DNA from: Gammaproteobacteria bacterium CG22_combo_CG10-13_8_21_14_all_40_8
Lineage (GTDB): Bacteria > Pseudomonadota > Gammaproteobacteria > Enterobacterales > GCA-002770795
DNA: 44,997 bases
Reading direction: 5' to 3'
Assembly (NCBI GenBank): GCA_002770795.1
Contig: PCTP01000174.1
Coordinates: 4,615 to 49,611, forward strand
In this document: positions 1-8,592 of the stretch, in pieces
Layout: each line of letters begins with the position of its first letter
Position numbering within the stretch: position 1 is the first letter of the stretch
The notes under the pieces: model-generated
Databases searched by the model: none
What the model was told of the DNA's origin: nothing
What the model saw: only the letters and a program-made list of their open reading frames with translations
Made by a program: the position numbers and the translations under genes

Positions 1-1
1 A

Positions 2-322
2 CAGGGAGCCAACTCTGTTCTTAGTCATAAGCTTGGTCTAGCGATTCAAAAAATAGGTTTACAGGCTCAAGGTCGTGATGATGAAGTTCGAAGTTCAGAG
101 CATAATATCAAAAAATCTAAAGCCAACTATCAAAATAAAGCATCTATGCAAGCTCAAAATTTAATGATGCATGATGCCCAACTAGCATTATCATCTATGA
201 ACACATTAGCTGAAAATGGAGAAATAGCTGCATCCGAGCAACTCTTAAAAGATGCCATTGCATTCTCACAATCTCCTGATTATCATCCCTGTGACGTTAC
301 TAATGCCCCACCTAAACCTTAG
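2..322 (+). CDS. C-terminal part of an unrecognised protein (5' end outside window)
   Basis: An open frame runs from the window edge to a TAG at 320-322 and encodes about 106 residues. The composition is Gln-, Ala-, Ser- and Asn-rich, with few hydrophobic stretches, and looks helical. I recognise no domain, no membrane segment and no catalytic motif. The visible part ends in a Pro-rich tail (PPKP). Its stop overlaps the stop of the convergent histidine kinase by a few bases, so the two genes meet tail to tail with no room for a shared terminator. The reading frame is supported only by its openness and gene-like composition; the function is unknown. Confidence 0.5.
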   Translation, partial: QGANSVLSHKLGLAIQKIGLQAQGRDDEVRSSEHNIKKSKANYQNKASMQAQNLMMHDAQLALSSMNTLAENGEIAASEQLLKDAIAFSQSPDYHPCDVTNAPPKP

Positions 323-2631
323 AGCAGAGGTAATTTTCCTAGAAATTCCACCAGATCATCCATTTGATAATTTTGAACCCAATGACGACAATAATTTGCT
401 AATTGCTGCTGCTCAGGACCCAGCGCCTCCATTTCTAGCAATAATTGATTGATCTCGGACAGCTGATATAGATTAGATGCATTGATCAATCTATCCCTCA
501 GACTTTGAGTCATTGGGATTTTGGTATACTTTTCATTGTTATCTTTACATTTTTTTGTAGAATTTTTATTGACAATCCCTTGAGTATTTTGCCCAATTTT
601 ATTGGGTAATTGATGCACAAGCGTTTCATACAAAGCTTCTAATCTTATGGGTTTTGCTATAAAACTATCAAATCCATACGCCTTAAATTTATCCTTATTG
701 GCATTAATAACCGATGCAGATACGGCTACACAAATCGGCTTATTTTCTGCATGATCATTTAAAATATGTTGCATGGTTTCATAGCCATCCATAACGGGCA
801 TTAAAATATCTAAAAAAACGATATCCACAGAAGTGGTGTTTAATAAGTTTAAAGCATTTTTTCCGTCGTAAGCTTCATACACCTCAATATGAAGTTCCTC
901 TAATAATTTAGTTAAAAGTCTTCTGTTTTCTTCAATATCATCGACCACCAGAGCAACAATCTTTTCTTCTGATAATATTTCAATTTTAAAAGATGTTCTA
1001 GACTCTCTGGGTTGTACTATATTCTGTGCAGGTTCTAGATCTAATGTGAAGGAAAATTCTGAGCCTTGCCCGATCTGTGAAGTTAAATTGATTTTTGAAC
1101 CCATCAAATCTAATAATCTGGTGCTAATCGCTAATCCTAAACCCGTACCACCCTTTTGATGTCCAGCTTCTGACTGCTGAAAAGCCTCAAGTATATTTTG
1201 TTGATCAGTCTCTGCAATACCAGGCCCTGAATCCTGAATAGAAAAATAATATTGATGATTATCCAAACATTTTAAGACCAAATGTATTTCACCAACATCA
1301 GTAAATTTAACCGCATTTCCCACTAAATTAAGTAAAATTTGTCTAATTTTTCTTTGGTCTGCATGAACGGGTATTGCAGAGTCGGCACTACTTTCAAGAT
1401 ACCAAGCAAGCCCTTTTTCTTGACAGTGAAAAGCGAACATTTCTGAAATACCCACGACCAATTCATAGAGATCAAAATCTTCCTTGTACAAAGTCATCAC
1501 ACCCGCTTCTATTTTTGAAAAATCTAAAATATCATTGATTAAATCCAGTAAATGATTTCCGCTTCTTTCGATGGTTACTAGCGTAGCATGTACATCTTGA
1601 GGCAGCCTGGCATCTCTTCTAAGGAGCTGTGAAAACCCCAATATTGCATTTAACGGTGTTCTAATTTCATGTGACATATTCGCTAAAAATGCACTTTTTG
1701 ATTGATTAGCTTTTTCAGCATCATTTTTAGCTTGTTTGAGATCGATCTCGGTTTTTTTCCGCACTAAAATTTCATTGGTGAGCTCCGCTGTTCTCTCTTT
1801 GACTCTTTGTTCTAAATGCAAACTTGCCTCTTTTAGAGCTCTTTCGACTTGTTGTCGTTCTAGAATTTCTGATTTTAATTTAGTATTGGTCCTTTCTGTT
1901 TCTTTTGAGATAAAAAGGAGCTTTTCTGAATCTCTAGAAATAGTTTCTATAAATTGATTGGTAATATTCACCAACAATCCTAGCTCATCATTTTGATGCT
2001 CATAAGGCATATTGATACGCACATTTTTTATTTTTGACAAATTTATTTGTTGTAATGAATGAGTAATATCCAAAAGCGGTCGAGTTACGTTTCTATTAGA
2101 GATAACTAAAAACATAAAAGATAAAATAATGATTTCAATAATAGTCGACAAAAATATGCGCAGTGAACGTTGATACCAATTAAAAGCGATTTGATAGGTA
2201 GAAACAAAAACATCCAAAACTCCAATCTTATTCTCATTAATACCATCATTATGAATGAGACTAATATGGAACTCTTGGCTCACACCTAATCCAAAATCTG
2301 AAATCCAATCAAAGCGTCCAGATTGCGGTATTCGTTCTCTCTCTGCTAGCACAGAACCAAAACTCTCCGTAATCTGAGCCTTGTAAATGGGATTAAACTC
2401 AAATAATCCATTCACAACCTGTATGGCAGCTTCATTATCAAAACTATAAGCAGCTTGTACAGCATTACGTTTAGAGGTATTAATTACTTGAGAGACATTT
2501 TTTTCAAAATTTGCTTTTGTTTCTTTAAATTCTTGCCATATTTGTAATGATGAGAGTAAAAAGCCAATAAAAAATGCCGCGAGTACCACTTGAATGGATT
2601 GTTTGTAGGAAAGGCCTTCTCTTTTAAGCAT
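319..2631 (-). CDS. Hybrid sensor histidine kinase with C-terminal receiver domain
   Basis: This 770-residue inner-membrane kinase has TM1 at about 13-30, a periplasmic sensor region at about 33-153, TM2 at about 158-177, a HAMP linker (about 178-235) and a coiled coil (about 235-310). The HisKA box SHEIRTPLN carries the phospho-acceptor His321. The HATPase domain shows the N box around Asn439, DSGPGI (467-472) and GGTGLGL (494-500). A receiver domain (about 558-670) has the acidic VDD, phospho-acceptor Asp608 and Lys660. The last 100 residues contain no recognisable HPt domain, so phosphotransfer probably needs a separate HPt protein or response regulator. The stimulus is unknown. The nearby solute-binding protein and REC-GGDEF gene are possible partners by position only. 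Confidence 0.93.
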   Translation of the reverse strand: MLKREGLSYKQSIQVVLAAFFIGFLLSSLQIWQEFKETKANFEKNVSQVINTSKRNAVQAAYSFDNEAAIQVVNGLFEFNPIYKAQITESFGSVLAERERIPQSGRFDWISDFGLGVSQEFHISLIHNDGINENKIGVLDVFVSTYQIAFNWYQRSLRIFLSTIIEIIILSFMFLVISNRNVTRPLLDITHSLQQINLSKIKNVRINMPYEHQNDELGLLVNITNQFIETISRDSEKLLFISKETERTNTKLKSEILERQQVERALKEASLHLEQRVKERTAELTNEILVRKKTEIDLKQAKNDAEKANQSKSAFLANMSHEIRTPLNAILGFSQLLRRDARLPQDVHATLVTIERSGNHLLDLINDILDFSKIEAGVMTLYKEDFDLYELVVGISEMFAFHCQEKGLAWYLESSADSAIPVHADQRKIRQILLNLVGNAVKFTDVGEIHLVLKCLDNHQYYFSIQDSGPGIAETDQQNILEAFQQSEAGHQKGGTGLGLAISTRLLDLMGSKINLTSQIGQGSEFSFTLDLEPAQNIVQPRESRTSFKIEILSEEKIVALVVDDIEENRRLLTKLLEELHIEVYEAYDGKNALNLLNTTSVDIVFLDILMPVMDGYETMQHILNDHAENKPICVAVSASVINANKDKFKAYGFDSFIAKPIRLEALYETLVHQLPNKIGQNTQGIVNKNSTKKCKDNNEKYTKIPMTQSLRDRLINASNLYQLSEINQLLLEMEALGPEQQQLANYCRHWVQNYQMDDLVEFLGKLPLL

Positions 2632-3069
2632 AGGCTATAGATAGATCATTGTTTAATGACCCTAAGTTTAGCACTAAAATGCTTTGTGTTTTTATTAAGT
2701 GAGTTTTTAGCCAGGGCAACCGCACGAATGGTCACACCAGAAAAGTTAAAACTATCACCTTATGCTATAAAACTGATCACTCCCCCAGTTTGCCTTGTTT
2801 TTCTAAAAAACTCTGTGCTCTCTGTGTCCTTTGTGGTTCATTGATTGATCTCTAACCTCTTTCCAAACCATTGAACCACAGAGGACACAGAGACCGCCGA
2901 GAAAATATGGTTTCAGTGATTGTTATGGCTATTTGATCATATCTCCCTGAATATGAATCGTTTTTCGTGATCTAGCCCTGAATTTTTAGCAAAATTATAA
3001 AAATCGACTATATTTAGACTAATCAGATCCCTAATCATAGTTTTGATGATCTTTAAAGCAAGAAGTACT
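2632..3069. other. Intergenic region between the kinase and the solute-binding protein
   Basis: The two flanking genes diverge from this stretch, so it should hold both promoters. I could not single out convincing -35/-10 pairs. Its most distinctive content is an inverted repeat at 2811-2904, listed separately. A 62-codon open frame at 2656-2844 runs into that repeat and has no protein-family signature, so I do not call it a gene. Confidence 0.5.
2811..2904. repeat. Inverted repeat with CACAGAGGACACAGAG-type arms
   Basis: The left arm (about 2819-2840) reads TCTCTGTGTCCTTTGTGGTTCA. The right arm (about 2872-2893) contains TGAACCACAGAGGACACAGAGA, its reverse complement with one mismatch, so about 21 of 22 positions pair. 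The arms are separated by about 30 bases, and weaker pairing continues outward. The DNA or RNA can form a long hairpin between the two divergent genes. The arm resembles intergenic CACAGAG-rich repeats seen in many bacterial genomes. That comparison is from memory, and whether this copy belongs to a mobile or dispersed family is inference. Confidence 0.6.
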
Positions 3070-3858
3070 ATGACATCAGCTCTCAATAAACTTTTGTTCC
3101 TCTTAGTAATTGCTATGCAGCCTGTATACAACCTTGTGTTAGCCTCTAATACCATGACTGATTCGACTATAGCACCCATCAAAACCATTAAGTTGGCCAG
3201 TTTGGAGTGGTATCCCTACCAAGGCTCAAACTTACCTAATCAAGGCGTCGCAACCGATATTGTAATGACCGTTCTAAAAAGTAAGGGATATGAAGTAGAG
3301 ATTGATTATCTACCTTGGTCTAGACAAATGAGAGAATTAGAAAATCATCGATTCGATGGGATACTAGGAGCCTACTTTACCAAAGAGCGAACACAGAAGT
3401 TCATTTATAGTGATTGTTACTTAACAAGTAGTGAATACTTTTATAAACGCAGCGATAGTAAGATTTCTTGGAAAAAACTCAGTGATTTAAAGGGGTATAA
3501 AATTGGTTTAGTTCGAGATTATGCCAATAGCCCCCAGCTAGATAACGCTGATTTTCTGCACAAGGAATATGTAAACTCTGATATTGCAAATATCAAAAAA
3601 TTATTAAATGGTTCTTTGGATTTGATTGTCATTAACAAAAAGACTGCTGAATATCTTCTCATCACCAGCATGGCTCCCTTCTTTAATGATATAGAAGCGA
3701 TTAAGCCACCCTTAATAACTCATAAATTGTGTATATTATTTAATCGAGATGATCCGAAAAGCAAACAATACATTGCCGATTTCAATCAGGGCTTAGCTAA
3801 GATCCGCAAAGATGGAACCTACAAAAAGATTCTGCAACGTCATGGATTCACGCCCTAG
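3070..3858 (+). CDS. Periplasmic solute-binding protein, family 3 (SBP_bac_3)
   Basis: The product is about 262 residues. It starts with a signal peptide (MTSALNKLLF, hydrophobic core, cleavage near VLAS), followed by a family-3 solute-binding fold of the amino-acid-binding type. Typical elements are the opening strand with LEWYPYQG, GVATDIV, the YLPWSRQMRELENHRFDGILG segment and a C-terminal GLAKIRKDGTYKKIL helix. No permease or ATPase gene is adjacent, so it may be a sensory or orphan binding protein rather than part of a transporter. I chose ATG 3070 because it places the signal peptide at the N-terminus; TTG 3043 and ATG 3046 are in-frame alternatives. It converges with the diguanylate cyclase gene two bases away. 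Confidence 0.85.
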   Translation: MTSALNKLLFLLVIAMQPVYNLVLASNTMTDSTIAPIKTIKLASLEWYPYQGSNLPNQGVATDIVMTVLKSKGYEVEIDYLPWSRQMRELENHRFDGILGAYFTKERTQKFIYSDCYLTSSEYFYKRSDSKISWKKLSDLKGYKIGLVRDYANSPQLDNADFLHKEYVNSDIANIKKLLNGSLDLIVINKKTAEYLLITSMAPFFNDIEAIKPPLITHKLCILFNRDDPKSKQYIADFNQGLAKIRKDGTYKKILQRHGFTP

Positions 3859-3860
3859 CT

Positions 3861-5207
3861 TTATGCATCTTTTTGTTCATTGTTCATTAAGGCAACCACT
3901 CTATTTCTCCCCTGCTTTTTGGCCTTATACAAAGCAGAATCGGCCCCTTCAATTAACAACCTTCTTGACACAGCTGCATTGGGTTGCATGGTACAAATAC
4001 CTAAGCTCAATGTCACTATCGGCATCACATTTGATTTAACATGGGGTATTTTTAATTGGCGAATATTATTCAATATAAATTCAGCACAGGCTTTGGCTTT
4101 GTCAGCATCATACTGAGGTAGCACAATCACAAACTCTTCCCCTCCATATCTTGCCACCAAGCAATTGTCATTTTTGCAAGTCGTAGCGATACATTCAGCA
4201 ACCATTTTTAAGCAATCATCACCCTGCTGATGACCATATTCATCATTATATTGTTTAAAAAAATCAATATCCGCCATAATCAAAGAAATTTGTCCATTCT
4301 GTGCAATAATATTTTTCCAACTGTTTTCAAAAAACTCTTCAAAGCGACGTCGATTGCTGATATTGGTTAATTTATCCACATTAGAAATATCTATCAATTG
4401 TTGTATGACTTTTTTACTTTCAGTTAAATCCTGCAAATGGCAGACAAATAAAGGATAGTTTAAACTTAAAGGCTCTATGTTAAGTTTGGCGGTAAATTGT
4501 GAACGATGTTTGGAAGCTAGCACGACTTCATTTGAAAAACGTCTATCTAATGTGGCTGCTTGCTTGAGACTTAGAAACTCTTGTGCTGCACTCTTGTCCT
4601 CTCCTTGTAAAAACTCAAGAAAATGCTGCCCTACAAGCCCCTTTTCATCACACCCAAACAGAGCTAAAGCAGCTGGATTGGCTGATTCAATCAGATCGGG
4701 TGGCACTAAGGTGATAATAGCTTGGGCAATCTCATTAATAATCGCTCGATTTCTCACTTCATAATCTTGTAGCATTTCAACCAGCTGTTCTTGGTGCCGA
4801 GTTAAAGATTGTATTTTGAGATGAGTGGCAATACGGGCAAGTACTTCTTCTTGTTTGATGGGTTTGGAAATATAATCAACCGCCCCTGCTGCAAACCCTT
4901 CGACTATATCAGCGACTTCAGTTTTAGCGGTAACAAATATGACTGGAATATTCGCGGTACTTTCTGCTTGTTTAAGTAGCCTGCAGGTTTCTATGCCATT
5001 TGGGTGTGGCATCATCACATCCAGTAAAATCAGATCGGGTTGTAACTTTGGCGCAATTTTAAGCGCTATTTCACCATTGGGTGCTGCTGCTACTTTATAT
5101 CCTTTTTGAGTCAGGATCTTATACAACAAATCAATATTGGCTGGCGTATCATCTACAATTAATATTTCAGATCCTTGAATATTTTGCGCTATCATTTTAA
5201 AAGGCAT
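3861..5207 (-). CDS. Response regulator diguanylate cyclase (REC-PAS-GGDEF)
   Basis: This 448-residue cytoplasmic protein should make cyclic di-GMP from two GTP. The receiver domain (about 14-130) has the acidic VDD, phospho-acceptor Asp63 in LLDVMMP and Lys115 in SKPI. A PAS-like segment follows (about 155-262). The GGDEF domain (about 275-440) carries the active-site motif GGEEF at 355-359. The usual upstream RxxD inhibitory site is missing: the equivalent positions read NDNC, so product inhibition may be weak. GAGG lies a few bases upstream of the ATG at 5207 and supports that start. Its input kinase is unknown; the hybrid kinase at 319-2631 is a candidate. Confidence 0.93.
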   Translation of the reverse strand: MPFKMIAQNIQGSEILIVDDTPANIDLLYKILTQKGYKVAAAPNGEIALKIAPKLQPDLILLDVMMPHPNGIETCRLLKQAESTANIPVIFVTAKTEVADIVEGFAAGAVDYISKPIKQEEVLARIATHLKIQSLTRHQEQLVEMLQDYEVRNRAIINEIAQAIITLVPPDLIESANPAALALFGCDEKGLVGQHFLEFLQGEDKSAAQEFLSLKQAATLDRRFSNEVVLASKHRSQFTAKLNIEPLSLNYPLFVCHLQDLTESKKVIQQLIDISNVDKLTNISNRRRFEEFFENSWKNIIAQNGQISLIMADIDFFKQYNDEYGHQQGDDCLKMVAECIATTCKNDNCLVARYGGEEFVIVLPQYDADKAKACAEFILNNIRQLKIPHVKSNVMPIVTLSLGICTMQPNAAVSRRLLIEGADSALYKAKKQGRNRVVALMNNEQKDA

Positions 5208-5304
5208 ATGGCCTCATCAAGTTCGAAGTTGAAATTTAAGGCATAAAACTACGGACGATCTGTTTAACTTTAGTCGATATTTAATTATTTTTCCATTTTT
5301 GTAA

Positions 5305-6663
5305 TTAATTCAAAATTTGCAGTAAAATTTTATTCAGATCTTCTACGGGTTTCTGGTGGCTCAGTTTGTCACAACTTAAATGCAATTTTTTTTGTTCACT
5401 CACCTCTAGTTGATTTATTTTTTCTTTTAAATCAATAGGATTAATATCTAAAATCTCTCTGAGTGCATGATTTCGGGTACTGATTTTCTGATACAAGGTA
5501 AGAAAACGTCCTATAACCACGTAAGGAAAGTTTTGATGTGATATTGGGCCAAAGCTTGCATCGTAACCCCCAATAGGTAATCCTTGTAATCTCATGTCGA
5601 CTAGTTTATTTGCGCCTAACCAAGCGCTTGCCAACCCTACCATACCGCCGCCAACTGCCCCTAACATTAAACTTGTTCCCGCTAAAGCCAAATCAATTGC
5701 CGATCCAGCCGCGGCCCCTGTAATTGCCGCCGAGGTCATTAATTGGTTTTTGGTCAAGCCCCATAAATACCATTGTTCACAATCAAAGAGATCATGGGGT
5801 AAGCTCATATCTTCTATATGAATTTGAGTATGATAATGGCTATATAGGGTTAACATTTCCTGAATAGCTTTTTGCTCTCGATTGACCATCCATTTCAGAT
5901 ATTGATTTTTTAATAAGGGTTCGACTAAGTTAGCTTGAGCTTTAGATAAGACTTTTTGCGTGGTTTTATGATGGCATAAATCTTCTAACAAACGAGCTAA
6001 AATAATGGAACATTGCTGACTTTGTTCTAGTCGTTTTAGCTCTAAATCCTGAGTCACTAACTTTAATTTCTGAGCCCATTGAGGTTGAAGATGGGCAAAG
6101 ACATTTAATAAGTCCATCTGTTTATGAAAATCTGCTTCCATAGGATTAAAAACTCTGACAGTACGAAAGTATTGTACCAATACGCGTTCCCATTCCTCGA
6201 CATATTGACTATTCTCGATGGGATTGATTAAGGCCATACTGGGTGCGCCTGTCCATTGCAGGATCTCCATTTCAGCCTCATATTCAATACCAAAAGGTCT
6301 GGAACCATCCACCACATACAAAATAGCCGCTCCCGCTGTTAAGGGTTTTAAAAGCTCAATTTCATCCGGAAAAAGCTGTTGGCAGCTGGCATCATCAACA
6401 AACTTTTGCACAGCTTGTGATCGTTTATCTGCACTTTTGGCTTGATTTTTTAACCAAGCCAATACCTTACTGGGACGCTGAAAACCTGGGGTATCAAATA
6501 GTTCATAACTAGAATGGGTGGTTTTAATCTCAAAACATTGTGCCTGCTGAGTAGTACCACTTCTTTTCGAGATCTCTATGGAGTCATTATGGGATAATGT
6601 TGCCACAATAGAAGACTTTCCCTTATTGGGGTGTCCTACCACAGCAAACTTTGGGCTATTCAT
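5305..6663 (-). CDS. GTPase with DUF3482 C-terminal domain
   Basis: This 452-residue P-loop GTPase has the G1 motif GHPNKGKS at 10-17, a G2-type Thr near residue 37-38 and the G3 motif DTPG at 57-60. The G4 position, usually NKxD, reads NPIE (147-150), which is atypical. The C-terminal half matches the DUF3482 architecture and includes a glycine/alanine-rich hydrophobic stretch at about 305-350 that could insert into the membrane. Its start overlaps the end of the DUF2868 gene by 8 bp, so the two are translationally coupled, as in other gammaproteobacteria where this pair occurs. The cellular function of the pair is not established; a membrane-associated role is inferred. Confidence 0.85.
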   Translation of the reverse strand: MNSPKFAVVGHPNKGKSSIVATLSHNDSIEISKRSGTTQQAQCFEIKTTHSSYELFDTPGFQRPSKVLAWLKNQAKSADKRSQAVQKFVDDASCQQLFPDEIELLKPLTAGAAILYVVDGSRPFGIEYEAEMEILQWTGAPSMALINPIENSQYVEEWERVLVQYFRTVRVFNPMEADFHKQMDLLNVFAHLQPQWAQKLKLVTQDLELKRLEQSQQCSIILARLLEDLCHHKTTQKVLSKAQANLVEPLLKNQYLKWMVNREQKAIQEMLTLYSHYHTQIHIEDMSLPHDLFDCEQWYLWGLTKNQLMTSAAITGAAAGSAIDLALAGTSLMLGAVGGGMVGLASAWLGANKLVDMRLQGLPIGGYDASFGPISHQNFPYVVIGRFLTLYQKISTRNHALREILDINPIDLKEKINQLEVSEQKKLHLSCDKLSHQKPVEDLNKILLQILN

Positions 6664-7831
6664 GAGGCAAATACTCCTTATTCACAAAAAGAGTCCAGTT
6701 TGGCAACTGTTCGAGTAATCTTTGCCATTCTTCTAAATCAGATTGCTTCAGGGATTGTAATTGCTCCCCTTGCCAATCCATAGGGCAAAGATAGCCACAA
6801 CCTAGCTTCAAAAAATCTTCAAGTTCCCCTAAAGGAGGTTCCCATGCTCTTGTGAGTACTAGCTGCTTTTGGGTACAACTTATGGTGTTGTATTGTTGTG
6901 CTTCTGTCGCTGTGGGATCTGAGATCATTTCGTCGATAAAATACCGCGTCATCAGATCTTCATCACTTAAATTTTCCGCATCAGCTTGGGTAGAACGAAG
7001 ATTTTGACTGATCAGTTTTCTCGGCACTTGCCCCCAATTGTTTAACACCAAAGGAGGAATTAGTTGATGCGTGATAATCGATTGATTGGGACTAGCTGGT
7101 TCCCTGATATCAGGTTTGATCTGCCGTTTTTGAAGCTTTATTTCGAAATCATTCTCATAGGTTAAATGTATCCAAACCCTCAACGAGACAAAAACGATGC
7201 TTCTTAAAAAAAGACTATAAAAAAGTTGTGTGGCCAAGATAAACTTCCACCATAATCCCAAATTAGACGCCACATTATGGGTTTCAAGTAGACGCGAATC
7301 TTGAGTCTGTGTTAATAATGTGAAATCGGGTTGCGCCTGTTGCCAAAAATACCAAGGTTTAGCAATCCATTGTAGAAAAGGAAAAATATCTGTGGCATCT
7401 AATAGGGTGCTGCGCCATATAAAATTGATATCGGTAACGAGCAACAAAAACACAAAGGTCAATAAACTGGCGATTGAAAATGCAAGGGCAGCGGCCTGAC
7501 TTTGCATTAACAACCAAAACTTATCCAAATGATATTGCCTGAGTTTAACCCACTGTGGCGATGATTTTCGCTGCAATCCAGGAATGGCATAAAGCAAACC
7601 GGCAAGATTAAGTCCCTTTCCAAACAACGCACTGCCAAGGGAAACGATGATACTCAAAATAGGGATGAGCATGTAAACCACCAAAAGATGAAACAGATTC
7701 ACTCGACCCTGAGCATCACCAGTTAAACTGCCCCAACTCAGTATAAAGCCCAAGGAGGCCCCGATAGAAACAATGAGCCAGCTTAATTTAAGAGGATGTA
7801 AATCAAAGGTATTATTCACAGATATGCACAC
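6656..7831 (-). CDS. DUF2868 family membrane protein
   Basis: This 391-residue protein has four likely membrane segments at about 16-35, 45-68, 109-134 and 192-217, followed by a soluble C-terminal half of about 170 residues. The topology and its pairing with the downstream DUF3482 GTPase (8-bp overlap) identify it as a DUF2868 protein. The start is a GTG at 7831, directly after an in-frame TAA; a second GTG at 7819 is possible. No strong ribosome-binding site is visible for either. No enzymatic motif is evident. It may anchor or regulate the GTPase. Confidence 0.8.
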   Translation of the reverse strand: MCISVNNTFDLHPLKLSWLIVSIGASLGFILSWGSLTGDAQGRVNLFHLLVVYMLIPILSIIVSLGSALFGKGLNLAGLLYAIPGLQRKSSPQWVKLRQYHLDKFWLLMQSQAAALAFSIASLLTFVFLLLVTDINFIWRSTLLDATDIFPFLQWIAKPWYFWQQAQPDFTLLTQTQDSRLLETHNVASNLGLWWKFILATQLFYSLFLRSIVFVSLRVWIHLTYENDFEIKLQKRQIKPDIREPASPNQSIITHQLIPPLVLNNWGQVPRKLISQNLRSTQADAENLSDEDLMTRYFIDEMISDPTATEAQQYNTISCTQKQLVLTRAWEPPLGELEDFLKLGCGYLCPMDWQGEQLQSLKQSDLEEWQRLLEQLPNWTLFVNKEYLPHE

Positions 7832-8377
7832 TTAATCAGAATGTTAAAAGGACAAATAATTTCCACTACTATTTCCACTACTAGCATTTTTCCATGGGTT
7901 GATCCAATCAAAAGGTTAACCCCTGTCCTAAACTTAACGCTTTAGTTCGAGCATAATGACTAAAACGCCAATGCACCTATTGCTCTAAGCTATAGGGATC
8001 TAGACCCATGATACCTGGAAATACCGGATTTCAGAGCTTGGGTGGGACGTGGGAACAAGGCGTAGTTCGTAGAGAATGACTGGTTATTGACAAGAGCTAC
8101 AAAGCTTTGGCTATGCTGCTCAAGCCCCTTACCTACGCTAATAATCTTTTCACTTTATGACCCATGAGCAGTTATGGTTATAGTTAGAATTAGATTGCAA
8201 CTTTCAGGGTAAACGTTAGCCCCTAACGAATTAGCGCGTCAATACAAACGTTAGCCTCTAACACATACATCGTAAAATATTCTAAAAGGTATATTTAATA
8301 GAAGATAGTGTTATATCAGTGAACCAATTCTAAGACAATCAGAAATTAAGGAGAAATGTGATCTGAAAAATAAAACT
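7832..8377. other. Non-coding stretch with small palindromic repeats
   Basis: No reading frame of gene quality is present on either strand. Two near-identical small palindromes lie at 8214-8262 and are listed separately. A segment around 8050-8100 contains AGTTCGTAGAGAATGAC, which partly resembles the core of the structured repeat at 31.4 kb (CAGTTGCCGAGAATGAC). It may be a degenerate copy of a related intergenic element. The rest is featureless to my reading. Confidence 0.4.
8214..8262. repeat. Pair of direct CGTTAG-N3-CTAAC palindromes
   Basis: CGTTAGCCCCTAACG at 8214-8228 is a perfect 6-bp stem with a 3-base loop. CGTTAGCCTCTAACA at 8249-8263 is a second copy differing in the loop and in the last base. 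Both are preceded by AAA, and their starts are 35 bp apart. They could be protein-binding sites or members of a small extragenic palindrome family. There is no adjacent gene start they would obviously control. Confidence 0.5.
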
Positions 8378-8452
8378 TGGAGCGGGAAACGAGGCTCGAA
8401 CTCGCGACCCCAACCTTGGCAAGGTTGTGCTCTACCACTGAGCTATTCCCGC
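8378..8452 (-). tRNA. tRNA-Gly (anticodon GCC)
   Basis: The minus strand folds into a complete cloverleaf. The 7-bp acceptor is GCGGGAA/TTCCCGC, with a discriminator base and an encoded CCA. The D-arm contains AGCTCAGTGGTAGAGC. The anticodon stem-loop is CCTTGCCAAGG, with anticodon GCC (+ strand 8418-8420). The T-loop contains GTTCGAGCC. Length with CCA is 75 nt. It sits alone between the non-coding stretch and rmlD, on the same strand as rmlD, and marks the left edge of the polysaccharide locus. tRNA-Gly genes can serve as integration sites, but I see no repeated 3' end that would indicate an attachment site here. Confidence 0.96.
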
Positions 8453-8525
8453 TAAATTTCAAATTTACTATTAAATTCAATGAATTAGCTATACTGGATT
8501 AAATCCTTCATCAAATTGGATGCGT

Positions 8526-8554
8526 ATTTTAATCAAAAATAAAATGCAAATCAA
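8526..8554 (-). promoter_or_regulatory. Candidate sigma-70 promoter for tRNA-Gly
   Basis: On the minus strand TTGATT (8549-8554) and TAAAAT (8526-8531) are separated by 17 bases. This would start transcription roughly 65 bases before the tRNA. The surrounding DNA is very AT-rich, so a chance match is possible. Confidence 0.35.
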
Positions 8555-8592
8555 ATGATTTAAAACATTCTCAAAAAATAATGTGTAAAAAG

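Noticed and set aside
2656..2844. 62-codon open frame on the + strand between the kinase and the binding protein
   Set aside because: It runs into an inverted repeat, has no recognisable domain and no ribosome-binding site; most likely chance.
8378..8452. tRNA-Gly as an integration site bounding a genomic island
   Set aside because: No second copy of the tRNA 3' end and no integrase gene is visible in the window.
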